A DNA stretch of 41,105 nucleotides from SIG78 sp045587205 (GTDB lineage Bacteria > Verrucomicrobiota > Lentisphaeria > Victivallales > Victivallaceae), in NCBI GenBank assembly GCA_045587205.1, contig JAZNBV010000083.1, positions 1-41,105 on the forward strand, given 5' to 3'. This document shows positions 34,857 to 41,105 of the stretch, piece after piece. The position numbers and the translations under genes are program-made. The notes under the pieces were generated by a model. The model was not told the origin of the DNA and did no database searches. It saw nothing but the letters and a program-made list of their open reading frames with translations. Numbering within the stretch: position 1 is the stretch's first letter; each line of letters opens with the position of its first letter.

Positions 34857-35651
34857 TCAGTTAAGAGAAGTTTGTCCGGTACTGTATTTGCAGTTGACTA
34901 TCCGCGCCGCCGCGCAGGCTGCTCCGAAACCATTGTCAATATTGACCACGGTCACGCCGCTTGCACAGCTGTTGAGCATAGCCATCAGCGGGGTCAGCCC
35001 CTGCAGATTGGCGCCGTACCCCACGCTGGTCGGCAGTGCTATGACAGGAACTTTGATCAATCCGGCAGTTACGCTCGGCAGCGCTCCTTCCATACCTGCT
35101 GCAGCAATTACTGCATCGGCATCGGTAAGTTTATCCAGCACTTTGAATAGCCGCTGGATTGCTGCCACGCCCACATCCACGATCAATTCCGCATTGATAT
35201 TGCAGGCATCAAGCGTCATTGCCGCTTCAGCTGCTGCCGGCAGATCGCTGGTACCTGCCGCAAGGATTGCCACTTTGCCGCGCATTACCTGATCGGGTTG
35301 TTTCCACAGGAATGTGCTGCTGCGCGGATCGTACTTGCCAAGCGGAAATGTTTCCTGCAAAACTTTGCCGCTATCCATCTTGAGGCGGGTTGCCAGAAGA
35401 TTTGCACCGCTTTCATACAGTTCCGGCACAATTTTAAGCAACTCTTCGACCGTCTTCCCGGCGCCATATATGAACTCGGGGAATCCGCAGCGCGTTTCCC
35501 GGGTCCGGTCAAGCCGGGCGACGACCAAGTCGCTCCCATCCTGCGCAACAGGTATTTCGCCGCTGCCGTCATTGGCGGCAAGGGCAAAAGCTGTTGCCAG
35601 ATCGATCGATCCGGATCGCAGTTTCTTTAAAATTTCCTCAATTGTACCCAT
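34857..35651 (-). CDS. larB: Nickel pincer cofactor biosynthesis protein LarB (PurE-related carboxylase)
   Basis: A 264-residue protein with an N-terminal LarB-specific part (residues 1-125, IEEILKKLRSGSIDLATAF, RCGFPEFIYGAGKT). The C-terminal part is a PurE-like domain (AILAAGTSDLPAAAEAAMTLD, GMEGALPSVTAGLIKVPVIALPTSVGYGAN, NCASGVTVVNIDNGFGAA-like blocks). LarB carboxylates and hydrolyses NaAD as the first step to the nickel-pincer nucleotide cofactor of lactate racemase and relatives. LarC, LarE and a LarA-type enzyme are not in the window. AAGGAG lies about 12 bases before the ATG. The 114-base gap to leuA shows no terminator, so read-through is possible. Confidence 0.95.
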   Translation of the reverse strand: MGTIEEILKKLRSGSIDLATAFALAANDGSGEIPVAQDGSDLVVARLDRTRETRCGFPEFIYGAGKTVEELLKIVPELYESGANLLATRLKMDSGKVLQETFPLGKYDPRSSTFLWKQPDQVMRGKVAILAAGTSDLPAAAEAAMTLDACNINAELIVDVGVAAIQRLFKVLDKLTDADAVIAAAGMEGALPSVTAGLIKVPVIALPTSVGYGANLQGLTPLMAMLNSCASGVTVVNIDNGFGAACAAARIVNCKYSTGQTSLN

Positions 35652-35667
35652 TTTTTTACAAATCTCC

Positions 35668-35713
35668 TTGACAATATTTCAAGTCAATGTATCATATATA
35701 TAATAAAGTGCAA
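35668..35713. promoter_or_regulatory. Divergent promoters of gmhB (plus) and larB (minus)
   Basis: On the plus strand TTGACA (35668-35673), 16 bases and TATCAT (35690-35695) form a good promoter 46 bases before gmhB. On the minus strand TTGCAC (35713-35708), 16 bases and TACATT (35691-35686) could drive larB. The two -10 elements interlock, so the two genes may compete for polymerase. Confidence 0.5.
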
Positions 35714-35741
35714 ATTTTTTTTGAAAGGATTTTGAATTTTT

Positions 35742-36314
35742 ATGAGTAATACAACCGATTCCGGCAAATGCAAAGCCTGTTTTCTTGACCGCGACGGCGT
35801 GGTGAATGTGGAAGTTGACTATCTGCACGAACCGGAAAAAACCATTCTTGAGTCCGGTATTGTCGAAGCTCTGAAAGCCATACATCAGCACGGTTTTCTG
35901 GCGGTGGTAGTAACCAATCAGGCGGGGGTGGCGCGCGGCAAATATCCCGAAAGCGATATAACAGCTGTACATAACCGGATTCAGGAGCTTTTAAGTGCAT
36001 ATAATGAAAAGATCGATGCTTTTTACTACTGCCCGCATCACCCTGAATTCAGCGGGGCGTGCAGCTGCCGCAAGCCGGAACCGGGAATGCTGCTCAAAGC
36101 GGCGGAAGATTTGAATATCGATATGAGCAAGTCCCTTATGATCGGCGACCGGGTAAGCGATCTGGATGCCGGACGCAATGCAGGTTGTGCGGCAAGTTAT
36201 CTGGTTCGTACCGGATACGGTATGGAAACAATTAAAAAATATCCAAATCTGCAATATAAGAATGTGGCAAATGCCGGTGAGGCATTTATGGATTTTCTGC
36301 AGGAGCAAGCGTAA
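35742..36314 (+). CDS. gmhB: D-glycero-D-manno-heptose 1,7-bisphosphate 7-phosphatase
   Basis: A 190-residue HAD-superfamily phosphatase. The catalytic LDRDGVVN (nucleophile and acid/base aspartates) and VVTNQAGVARGKY are present. The zinc-binding loop CPHHPEFSGACSCRKPEPGM (Cys-x-His...Cys-x-Cys) marks the GmhB branch, and IGDRVSDLDAGRNAGC is motif IV. It removes the C7 phosphate on the way to ADP-heptose for LPS core, supporting a diderm envelope. Histidinol-phosphatases share the fold, but the zinc loop and length fit GmhB. AAAGGA precedes the ATG at a long spacing. The signal peptidase gene starts 4 bases after its stop. Confidence 0.9.
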   Translation: MSNTTDSGKCKACFLDRDGVVNVEVDYLHEPEKTILESGIVEALKAIHQHGFLAVVVTNQAGVARGKYPESDITAVHNRIQELLSAYNEKIDAFYYCPHHPEFSGACSCRKPEPGMLLKAAEDLNIDMSKSLMIGDRVSDLDAGRNAGCAASYLVRTGYGMETIKKYPNLQYKNVANAGEAFMDFLQEQA

Positions 36315-36318
36315 AATT

Positions 36319-36843
36319 ATGGCTGAAACAACTGGATCTGAATTTGAAAAAATCTGGAGCGTTATACGCAATTTTTTTCTGCCGCGTCCTGACCGGTGGT
36401 TTTTTCTGCGGCTGGGGATAACTGCGCTGCTGGCAGTGGTGGTGTTCAAATTTCTGCTGGTGCCGTGCGTCATATCCGGGGCAAGTATGGAGCCGACCGT
36501 GGACTCCAGCGGATTTACCTTCTGCTGGCGCGGCAGTTACAGTTTCCGCGATCCGCAGCGGGGCGATATAGTCATTATAAAATACGACAATAATATATAC
36601 TTTCTCAAGCGCATTGTCGGTATGCCGGGAGAATTTGTCGAGTTCCGTGACGGCAAACTGTTTATCAACGGTCAACCGATCGAAGAAGAATATGTAAAAT
36701 ATAAATCCGATTGGAATATGGCTCCGGTCAAGGTGGGCGCCAACGAATATTATGTAGTCGGCGACAACCGTTCTATGCACATAGCCCAGCACCAGAAAGG
36801 TTCCGTGCGGGCAGCGCGGATCATCGGTACTCCATTATTCTGA
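36319..36843 (+). CDS. lepB: Type I signal peptidase
   Basis: A 174-residue serine/lysine-dyad peptidase that removes Sec signal peptides in the periplasm. One transmembrane helix (about 29-50) is followed by the catalytic Ser in SGASMEPTV, the Lys in YFLKRIVGMPGE and the structural GDNRS motif near the C-terminus. It is the short form without the large insert of E. coli LepB. The start at 36319 (MAETTG) is chosen because the longer open frame from 36166 lies inside gmhB. Its ribosome site AGGAG is rather far upstream and overlaps the gmhB end, which suggests coupling. Its last 9 bases overlap the end of the convergent M56 gene. Confidence 0.92.
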   Translation: MAETTGSEFEKIWSVIRNFFLPRPDRWFFLRLGITALLAVVVFKFLLVPCVISGASMEPTVDSSGFTFCWRGSYSFRDPQRGDIVIIKYDNNIYFLKRIVGMPGEFVEFRDGKLFINGQPIEEEYVKYKSDWNMAPVKVGANEYYVVGDNRSMHIAQHQKGSVRAARIIGTPLF

Positions 36844-37905
36844 AGAAAGCGGTATTTTCTGCGGAGAACGCTGCACCGTTGCTGACGCCGGTTTTTTATC
36901 CGGCGGCGGCAATGGCGAAAAGAGTCCGAACGGCGCAATCATAAGCAGCAGCAAAAGCAGCGTTACAGTCAGCGAACTCTTTTGCCGCTGCGGCAGATAA
37001 AGTATGTAAAAAATCCGCATTTTAAGCTCATTTGAATATTCTCTGAACGCCAGCGCAGTTGAGGACGGTTTGGCGCTTCCGGCAAATTTCAACAGCAGAT
37101 TGCCGTATTCACTGAGCCGTTCCGGATAGCGCTTCAATACTTCAGCATCGCAGGCAAGTTCGCAATTGATCCTCAAATGGCGCCGGGCGGCAATGAAAAA
37201 TAAATTGAACCAGCAGAACGGCCAGAAGATCAGTGTCAGTATATTCACCCAGCCGTCTCCGCTGCGGTAATGAATAAATTCGTGAGTCAGGAGCAGTTCC
37301 ACTTCGCTGTCGCTGAATTTTTCCATCGCTTTAACCGGCAGCAGAACTTTCTGACGGAAAAATCCGAACAGTACCGGCGGGTGATTTTCTGCTCCGGAAT
37401 CCAGCAGTCGCGGCGCGTAATAATGTTTGCCGCGTACCTGGTGCCAGATACGGTTGATCCGTTCATCGGTGACGATTTTATAGCCGGCGGTGCGTTTCCG
37501 ACTCCGTAAATAGGAAAAAATCAGAATGAAAACAGCCGGTACCGTCATCAGTATAAACATCAGAAAATAGGGATAATTGTGGCGCGACAGCCCCGGTATG
37601 CAGCCTGCCCATCGGCTGAAAAACGGTGCCAGCGGCATCTGACGCAGCCAATCGGTAAATTCCCACGGGTGGGCATCCGCAGCATCGATGACCTGTGTCT
37701 GGAATTCGCTTAAATCTATGGCAAATGGCTGAAAGGCAAATTCAGGCTGCGGCAGCATCATTGAAAATATACAAATGATCCATAAAACGCGCCTGACACG
37801 GGCACTCAATTTGTCCGCAAAGATCGCTTCCGCCCCGGCAAGCAGAAGTACGCTCAATGCCCCGCGCAGGAGCATAACTGTAACCGGTATGATCAGGTGA
37901 CTCAT
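36835..37905 (-). CDS. M56-family membrane metallopeptidase (BlaR1/MecR1-like, without sensor domain)
   Basis: A 356-residue membrane zinc peptidase. HEFIH at 208-212 is the HEXXH active site, and ELACDAEVL (249-257) gives the third ligand. Hydrophobic segments lie near 5-30, 38-50, 110-132, 222-240 and 325-345. BlaR1-type proteins detect a signal and cleave a BlaI-type repressor, but the roughly 250-residue C-terminal penicillin-binding sensor of BlaR1 is absent. The last residues are proline/serine-rich. The ATG overlaps the repressor stop (ATGA), and the pair is the classical regulator module. The signal sensed is unknown. Confidence 0.9.
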   Translation of the reverse strand: MSHLIIPVTVMLLRGALSVLLLAGAEAIFADKLSARVRRVLWIICIFSMMLPQPEFAFQPFAIDLSEFQTQVIDAADAHPWEFTDWLRQMPLAPFFSRWAGCIPGLSRHNYPYFLMFILMTVPAVFILIFSYLRSRKRTAGYKIVTDERINRIWHQVRGKHYYAPRLLDSGAENHPPVLFGFFRQKVLLPVKAMEKFSDSEVELLLTHEFIHYRSGDGWVNILTLIFWPFCWFNLFFIAARRHLRINCELACDAEVLKRYPERLSEYGNLLLKFAGSAKPSSTALAFREYSNELKMRIFYILYLPQRQKSSLTVTLLLLLLMIAPFGLFSPLPPPDKKPASATVQRSPQKIPLSSE

Positions 37906-38279
37906 TTCTGCGCGGCTTTGTCCAGCAGTTTTTTAAGTTCTTCGATTTCTCTGCTGCTCATTGCCTCATTGCGCACCAGACAGGTAACAAGTTCGCCGGC
38001 AACGCCGTTGAAAAGCCGGTCAAGCAGATTTCTGCCGGCGGTATAACGGTACTCTTCGCAGCCGATCGCGGCGGAATAGACAAATACTTTATCCCGGGTG
38101 TTGCGGGTGACAGCTTTTTTCTGCAGCAGTCGCAACAATAATGTTTTGATGGTCGGTTCGCTCCAGGTGGTGCGTTTCTGCAGACGCTCCGCCAACTGAC
38201 GCGCGGTCAGAGAGGGTTCCTGCCAGAGTTCTTTGAGTACTTCAAGTTCTGAATCGCTTATTGCAAGATTTTTTTTCAT
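37902..38279 (-). CDS. BlaI/MecI/CopY-family transcriptional repressor
   Basis: A 125-residue winged-helix repressor. ISDSELEVLKELWQEPSLTARQLAERL and TWSEPTIKTLLLRLLQKKAVTR form the DNA-binding domain, the second block being the family's recognition signature. RNTRDKVFVYSA is the wing. The C-terminal helices (about 85-125) dimerise. The start at 38279 (MKKNLAISDSE) shares one base with the permease stop (TAATG). Upstream in-frame starts lie inside the permease gene. It would be released when the adjacent M56 peptidase cleaves it. Targets probably include this operon. Confidence 0.94.
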   Translation of the reverse strand: MKKNLAISDSELEVLKELWQEPSLTARQLAERLQKRTTWSEPTIKTLLLRLLQKKAVTRNTRDKVFVYSAAIGCEEYRYTAGRNLLDRLFNGVAGELVTCLVRNEAMSSREIEELKKLLDKAAQK

Positions 38280-39127
38280 TATTTTATATCCTTGTAATTG
38301 AATGTCAAAAGCGAAAACAAGAGAAAACTGCATATATATATTGCCAGCAATGCCAGATTCGCTGTAAGTTTGCCCCACGGCAGCGGTGCGATGTAGAGCA
38401 GAAAAGCATTGTTCATAATTTCCGATATCAGCCACGGCCGGATCGCCGCGGCAAAAGGCAGCGAGCTGGCTACTGACGACACAAAATAAATCGTTACCAC
38501 TGTGATTGCTGCCGAACTCATCCGGTTGAAGATCGTGGAAAAAAAGAGCGCCATCGAACCGAGAGTCATTAAGGAAAACGAAAAATACAATGCGGTCGCT
38601 GCGTAAAGCAGCAGGGCTTCAGAGTTGTTCATAACCGTTATCTGCGCCCCGAAAAAATGCCCCGAAAGTATCACCACCTGCGATGGCGCCACCCCGAACA
38701 GCGCCACGCCGATAACTAATCCGGCAAGCGCAAAAAATATACTGTAAGCGAATCCGGCAATGTAAACTGCCAGAAACTTTATCAGGATAGTCATTCCCCG
38801 CGAACGCGGCCGTGCCATATAAAGTTTGAGCGAGCCATCCTGCATTTCGCCGGCAATGCAATCGCCGCCCAGCGCCGCCATAACTATGGGCATAAGCACA
38901 ATAAAAGTCGGCATTTGCACTATTCTGGCAAAGCATAAGCCGTCCAGATAATCTGCTGCAGATTCCCGGGATATGCCAAAGACCATCACCCGCTTGATCA
39001 GTACATTCTGCGAGGTCATCCAGGCTATGTGGCAGAGCAGCACAAAGAGTGCATATCCGGCTATGGGAATGTAATTCTTTTTCTGATTGGCCATTTTCAG
39101 TAATTCGTTATACAGATCGCGGATCAT
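38279..39127 (-). CDS. ABC transporter permease (ABC-2 type)
   Basis: A 282-residue membrane protein with six predicted helices (near 22-40, 68-88, 112-145, 172-200, 210-230 and 255-275). The MIRDLYNELLKMANQKKNY start and the GEMQDGSLKLYMARPRSR cytoplasmic block are typical of ABC-2 permeases of the NatB/BcrB/NosY type. It should form an exporter with the ATPase encoded just upstream, with which it overlaps by four bases (ATGA). The substrate is unknown. Bacitracin, lantibiotic, sodium or copper-related roles are all seen in this family. Confidence 0.88.
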   Translation of the reverse strand: MIRDLYNELLKMANQKKNYIPIAGYALFVLLCHIAWMTSQNVLIKRVMVFGISRESAADYLDGLCFARIVQMPTFIVLMPIVMAALGGDCIAGEMQDGSLKLYMARPRSRGMTILIKFLAVYIAGFAYSIFFALAGLVIGVALFGVAPSQVVILSGHFFGAQITVMNNSEALLLYAATALYFSFSLMTLGSMALFFSTIFNRMSSAAITVVTIYFVSSVASSLPFAAAIRPWLISEIMNNAFLLYIAPLPWGKLTANLALLAIYICSFLLFSLLTFNYKDIK

Positions 39128-40062
39128 TTTTCCAACTCCGGTTGTTCAGGATGGGTGCTTTGCAAGAAGAAATCTTCCAATTTCTGATGAGCACAGCTGA
39201 AGTGTGATATGTTGAATCCGGCTTGAAAAATTTCCCGGCTGACCAGAGCCGGATCAACACCCGCCGGAACTTTGAAACTTAAACACTCCGGCTGTGGTTC
39301 CGCTGCTGAATCTATCCAGAAAAGTTTTTTGTTGTGCGCCTGCTGCAGAAAGTTGTAAAAATCCTGCATACGGTCAACTTTTACTGTAACATAATTCTGC
39401 TGCGAAAGCAGTTCTTTGAGGTTGCCGGCGGCTTTCAACTGACCATTGACCAGCAGTATGGCATCATCGCAGATCATTTCCATTTCGCCAAGCAGATGAC
39501 TGCTGACCAGCACGGTTATGCCGAACTGGCGGTTATACTCTTTGATGAGTTTGCGTATTTCCACAATCCCCGCCGGATCCAGCCCGTTGGCAGGCTCGTC
39601 AAGGATTATATAACGGGAATCCGGCAGTAATGCCAGCGCAATACCCAGACGCTGTTTCATACCAGTGGAAAAGGTGCCGACTTTTTTATCCAGAACTTTT
39701 TTGATATTGAGAAATTCGGTGACAACGGCAACTTTTTCTTCATATAATTTGCCGTGGCCGCCGGAAAGTATGGCAAGATTGCGCCGCGCACTTAAATCGG
39801 CGTAAAAATTGGGGTATTCAATAATCGCCCCCAGATGTGCCATTGCTTTTTTGTGATCGCCGTGGACATCAGATCCATCTATGGAAACAAAGCCGCTGTC
39901 CGGGTAAAGCAGTCCCGTGATAAGTTTTATAAGCGTACTTTTGCCCGCACCGTTGGGACCCAGCAGACCGGTGACTTTGTGATCGGTTATTTCTACAGAA
40001 ATATCCTGCAATGCGGCTTTTCTGCCGAAATATTTAGTCAGGGATTCACACTTTATGCTCAC
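39124..40062 (-). CDS. ABC transporter ATP-binding protein
   Basis: A 312-residue ATPase. Walker A is GPNGAGKST (35-43), the signature is FSTGMKQRLGIALAL (variant of LSGGMKQR), Walker B is YIILDEPANGLDP and the switch histidine is in SSHLLGEM. The C-terminal extension of about 90 residues is typical of drug/bacitracin-exporter ATPases (CcmA/NatA-like). The start is GTG at 40062, overlapping the prepilin-like stop (GTGA), with AGGAG eight bases upstream. Coupling to a prepilin-like gene upstream and a BlaI/M56 pair downstream is unusual. Confidence 0.93.
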   Translation of the reverse strand: MSIKCESLTKYFGRKAALQDISVEITDHKVTGLLGPNGAGKSTLIKLITGLLYPDSGFVSIDGSDVHGDHKKAMAHLGAIIEYPNFYADLSARRNLAILSGGHGKLYEEKVAVVTEFLNIKKVLDKKVGTFSTGMKQRLGIALALLPDSRYIILDEPANGLDPAGIVEIRKLIKEYNRQFGITVLVSSHLLGEMEMICDDAILLVNGQLKAAGNLKELLSQQNYVTVKVDRMQDFYNFLQQAHNKKLFWIDSAAEPQPECLSFKVPAGVDPALVSREIFQAGFNISHFSCAHQKLEDFFLQSTHPEQPELEK

Positions 40063-40850
40063 GGCGCAAACTCCTGCATTGCATCAGTTGAAACGTGGCT
40101 CAAAAGGTAAAGGCAATTTACCGAAGTGGATTTGCCGGAAGGCCCGTGGAAAAAGCCGCCGTCAGTAACCAGCGGCAGTTTCAGGTTCTGTACTGTGCTG
40201 ACCAGATTTTCGTCGCGGGCAACTTTGCCGTTGATATCCAGACTGCTCATCCACTGATAACTGCTGCCCCACGCAGCAAAAAGTGTTTTGCCGGAGGTGC
40301 CGGCAGAAGGAGTATCGGAAGGGCACTCGTAGATATTTTTGTTTTCCATATAGGCTTCCAGTGTTTCGGGCAGGCCTTTGAGGTTTTCTTCGCCCGCCGC
40401 CGGATTTCCGGGATAGCTGCGGCAGGAGGGCAGACGGTCGCGGTTGTCCTGGATATACATTTCAAGTGCGGTGCCGATCTGCTTGAGATTGTTCAGGCAC
40501 GCGGTGCGTTTGCCGGCTTCGCGGGCGGCTCCCAGCGCGGGCATCAGCATTGCCGCAAGTATGGCAATTATTGCTATTACTACCAATAGTTCAATCAGCG
40601 TGAACGCTGATTGAGTGAAGCACGGTTTCACCGTATGAAGCATTTTCCTTCGGCAAATATGAAGCGTACTTTCAGTACATGAAGCGCTTGCTTTGCAAGC
40701 ATTATAAGGCATTTTTCTGATTGTTTTTTTGAAGAGATACAACGGCAAAACACCTATTTGACAAGTAGTACTCAACAGCAGTTCGATCAGCGTGAAACGA
40801 AATCGGGCAGTCGTGAGAATGGTACTCTTCCGGGATTGGGAGTTCTTCAT
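40059..40850 (-). CDS. Prepilin-type (type II pseudopilin-like) protein with duplicated signal and inserted hairpin array
   Basis: A 263-residue protein ending in a Lentisphaerota-type prepilin/DUF1559-like domain. The N-methylation signal FTLIELLVVIAIIAIL at 83-98 starts a hydrophobic helix. MPALGAAREAGKRTACLNNLKQIG and an extracytoplasmic beta-rich domain with YECPSDTP follow. A second copy of the signal, RFRFTLIELLLS, lies 64 codons upstream (F19) but loses the hydrophobic helix. The 64 codons between them are the hairpin array and its flank, kept in frame. The ATG at 40850 has GAGG eight bases upstream. An internal ATG (M70, 40643) would give a normal 13-residue leader before the second signal. 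The protein may be a pilin-like substrate-binding or surface protein. Its role with the ABC/BlaI genes is unknown. Confidence 0.82.
   Translation of the reverse strand: MKNSQSRKSTILTTARFRFTLIELLLSTTCQIGVLPLYLFKKTIRKMPYNACKASASCTESTLHICRRKMLHTVKPCFTQSAFTLIELLVVIAIIAILAAMLMPALGAAREAGKRTACLNNLKQIGTALEMYIQDNRDRLPSCRSYPGNPAAGEENLKGLPETLEAYMENKNIYECPSDTPSAGTSGKTLFAAWGSSYQWMSSLDINGKVARDENLVSTVQNLKLPLVTDGGFFHGPSGKSTSVNCLYLLSHVSTDAMQEFAP
40591..40700. repeat. Array of five distinct hairpins joined by a constant 7-base spacer
   Basis: On the plus strand five palindromes follow one another. (1) TCAATCAGCG/CGCTGATTGA with TGAA loop (40591-40614). (2) ACGGT/ACCGT (40622-40634). (3) ATTTTCC/GGCAAAT with one mismatch (40642-40658). 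(4) GTACT/AGTAC (40666-40678). (5) GCTTGC/GCAAGC (40686-40700). Hairpins 2-4 have loop TTC and hairpin 5 has TTT. The spacers are GTGAAGC, then ATGAAGC three times. Stem sequences differ while spacer and loop are constant, which is the reverse of a CRISPR array. Hairpin 1 uses the codons of the second FTLIE signal. All five lie inside the prepilin-like reading frame. Confidence 0.85.
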
Positions 40851-40864
40851 GGTTTTTTCCTCTC

Positions 40865-41105
40865 TTATTGACAATATTTCAGGAGCATCTTTTCAGTACT
40901 TTCCTTGGCTGCGATGCTGCAAGGAATGATGACTCGGGGAGCACGGGCATTTTTTTCCCACTCCCTTCTGTGGAGAAGCAGATCAAAAGCCGCCTTCACC
41001 GCCAGAGCGTGGGCGGAGTCGATATAGGTCAGATCCGGTTTCAGCAGCACGCCGTTGGCGACACCGAAGGTGTTCATGACGGCTACATCTTCCGGGATCG
41101 AAAGG
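40865..41105 (-). CDS. C-terminal part of a LacI/GntR-type regulator with periplasmic-binding-like sensor (partial)
   Basis: The frame is open to the window edge, so only the last 79 residues are present. IPEDVAVMNTFGVANG, followed by LKPDLTYID, matches the end of the LacI-type effector-binding domain (the usual IPEDVAV.SFD...PPLTTI), and PCSIAAKEST is the usual terminal strand and tail. The DNA-binding N-terminus lies beyond 41105, so LacI cannot be told from GntR-LacI hybrids. The prepilin-like ATG is 14 bases after its stop, so the regulator is probably the first known member of this operon. Confidence 0.8.
   Translation of the reverse strand, partial: LSIPEDVAVMNTFGVANGVLLKPDLTYIDSAHALAVKAAFDLLLHRREWEKNARAPRVIIPCSIAAKESTEKMLLKYCQ

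Noticed and set aside
40591..40700. CRISPR array
   Set aside because: The constant part is only 7 bases and the variable parts are self-complementary 13-24-base hairpins. No cas genes are present.

Overview
The window looks like chromosomal DNA of a Gram-negative (diderm) bacterium of the PVC group, most likely a Lentisphaerota/Victivallales member. This is an inference from gene content. The prepilin-type protein at 40059-40850 carries the FTLIELLVVIAIIAIL signal plus the NLKQIG-type segment that is massively expanded in that phylum. It sits beside a LacI-type sensor fragment, a rhamnosidase-like hydrolase and Hanks-type kinases. A heptose-bisphosphate phosphatase (GmhB) implies LPS-type heptose. 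No rRNA, tRNA, phage, insertion sequence or CRISPR array was seen. All intergenic gaps are shorter than 300 bases.

Layout. (1) 152-5389, minus: a tight operon of KDPG aldolase, SDR dehydrogenase, fumarate-reductase-like flavoprotein, XRE-cupin regulator and old-yellow-enzyme reductase, closed by a terminator at 27-66. (2) 5646-10176, plus: two zinc-ribbon Ser/Thr kinases, the second a membrane protein with a large ankyrin-containing C-terminal part. (3) 10187-15181, minus: glycyl- and glutaminyl-tRNA synthetases, a SpoU methyltransferase, NAD kinase and a stand-alone CoaB. (4) 15386-21484, plus: aroB, dprA, nadC, ruvA, then a GH78-like gene broken by an in-frame TAG and a sugar isomerase-like gene with its own promoter/operator. 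(5) 21554-24048, plus: an AT-rich AlgI-type acyltransferase and an SGNH-like partner. (6) cysS, facing a RodA-type SEDS gene whose upstream partner is a class B PBP pedestal without a transpeptidase domain. (7) 27599-31742, plus: pyridoxal kinase, mutS, queC. (8) 31745-35651, minus: larB, leuA and a DUF3999-like membrane protein. (9) gmhB and a type I signal peptidase (plus), converging on (10) 36835-41105, minus: LacI-type C-terminus, prepilin-like protein, ABC ATPase, ABC permease, BlaI-type repressor and M56 peptidase, with the last five genes overlapping one another.

The most unusual structure is in the prepilin-like gene. Between two in-frame copies of the FTLIEL codons lies an array of five different hairpins separated by a constant 7-base spacer (A/G)TGAAGC. 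The terminal hairpin is built from the prepilin codons themselves. Other points worth attention are the TAG replacing a Trp codon in the GH78-like gene, the absence of TAG among all 36 other stop codons, the transpeptidase-less PBP partner of RodA, the kinase with a predicted periplasmic ankyrin domain, and the flavoenzyme/KDPG-aldolase operon.
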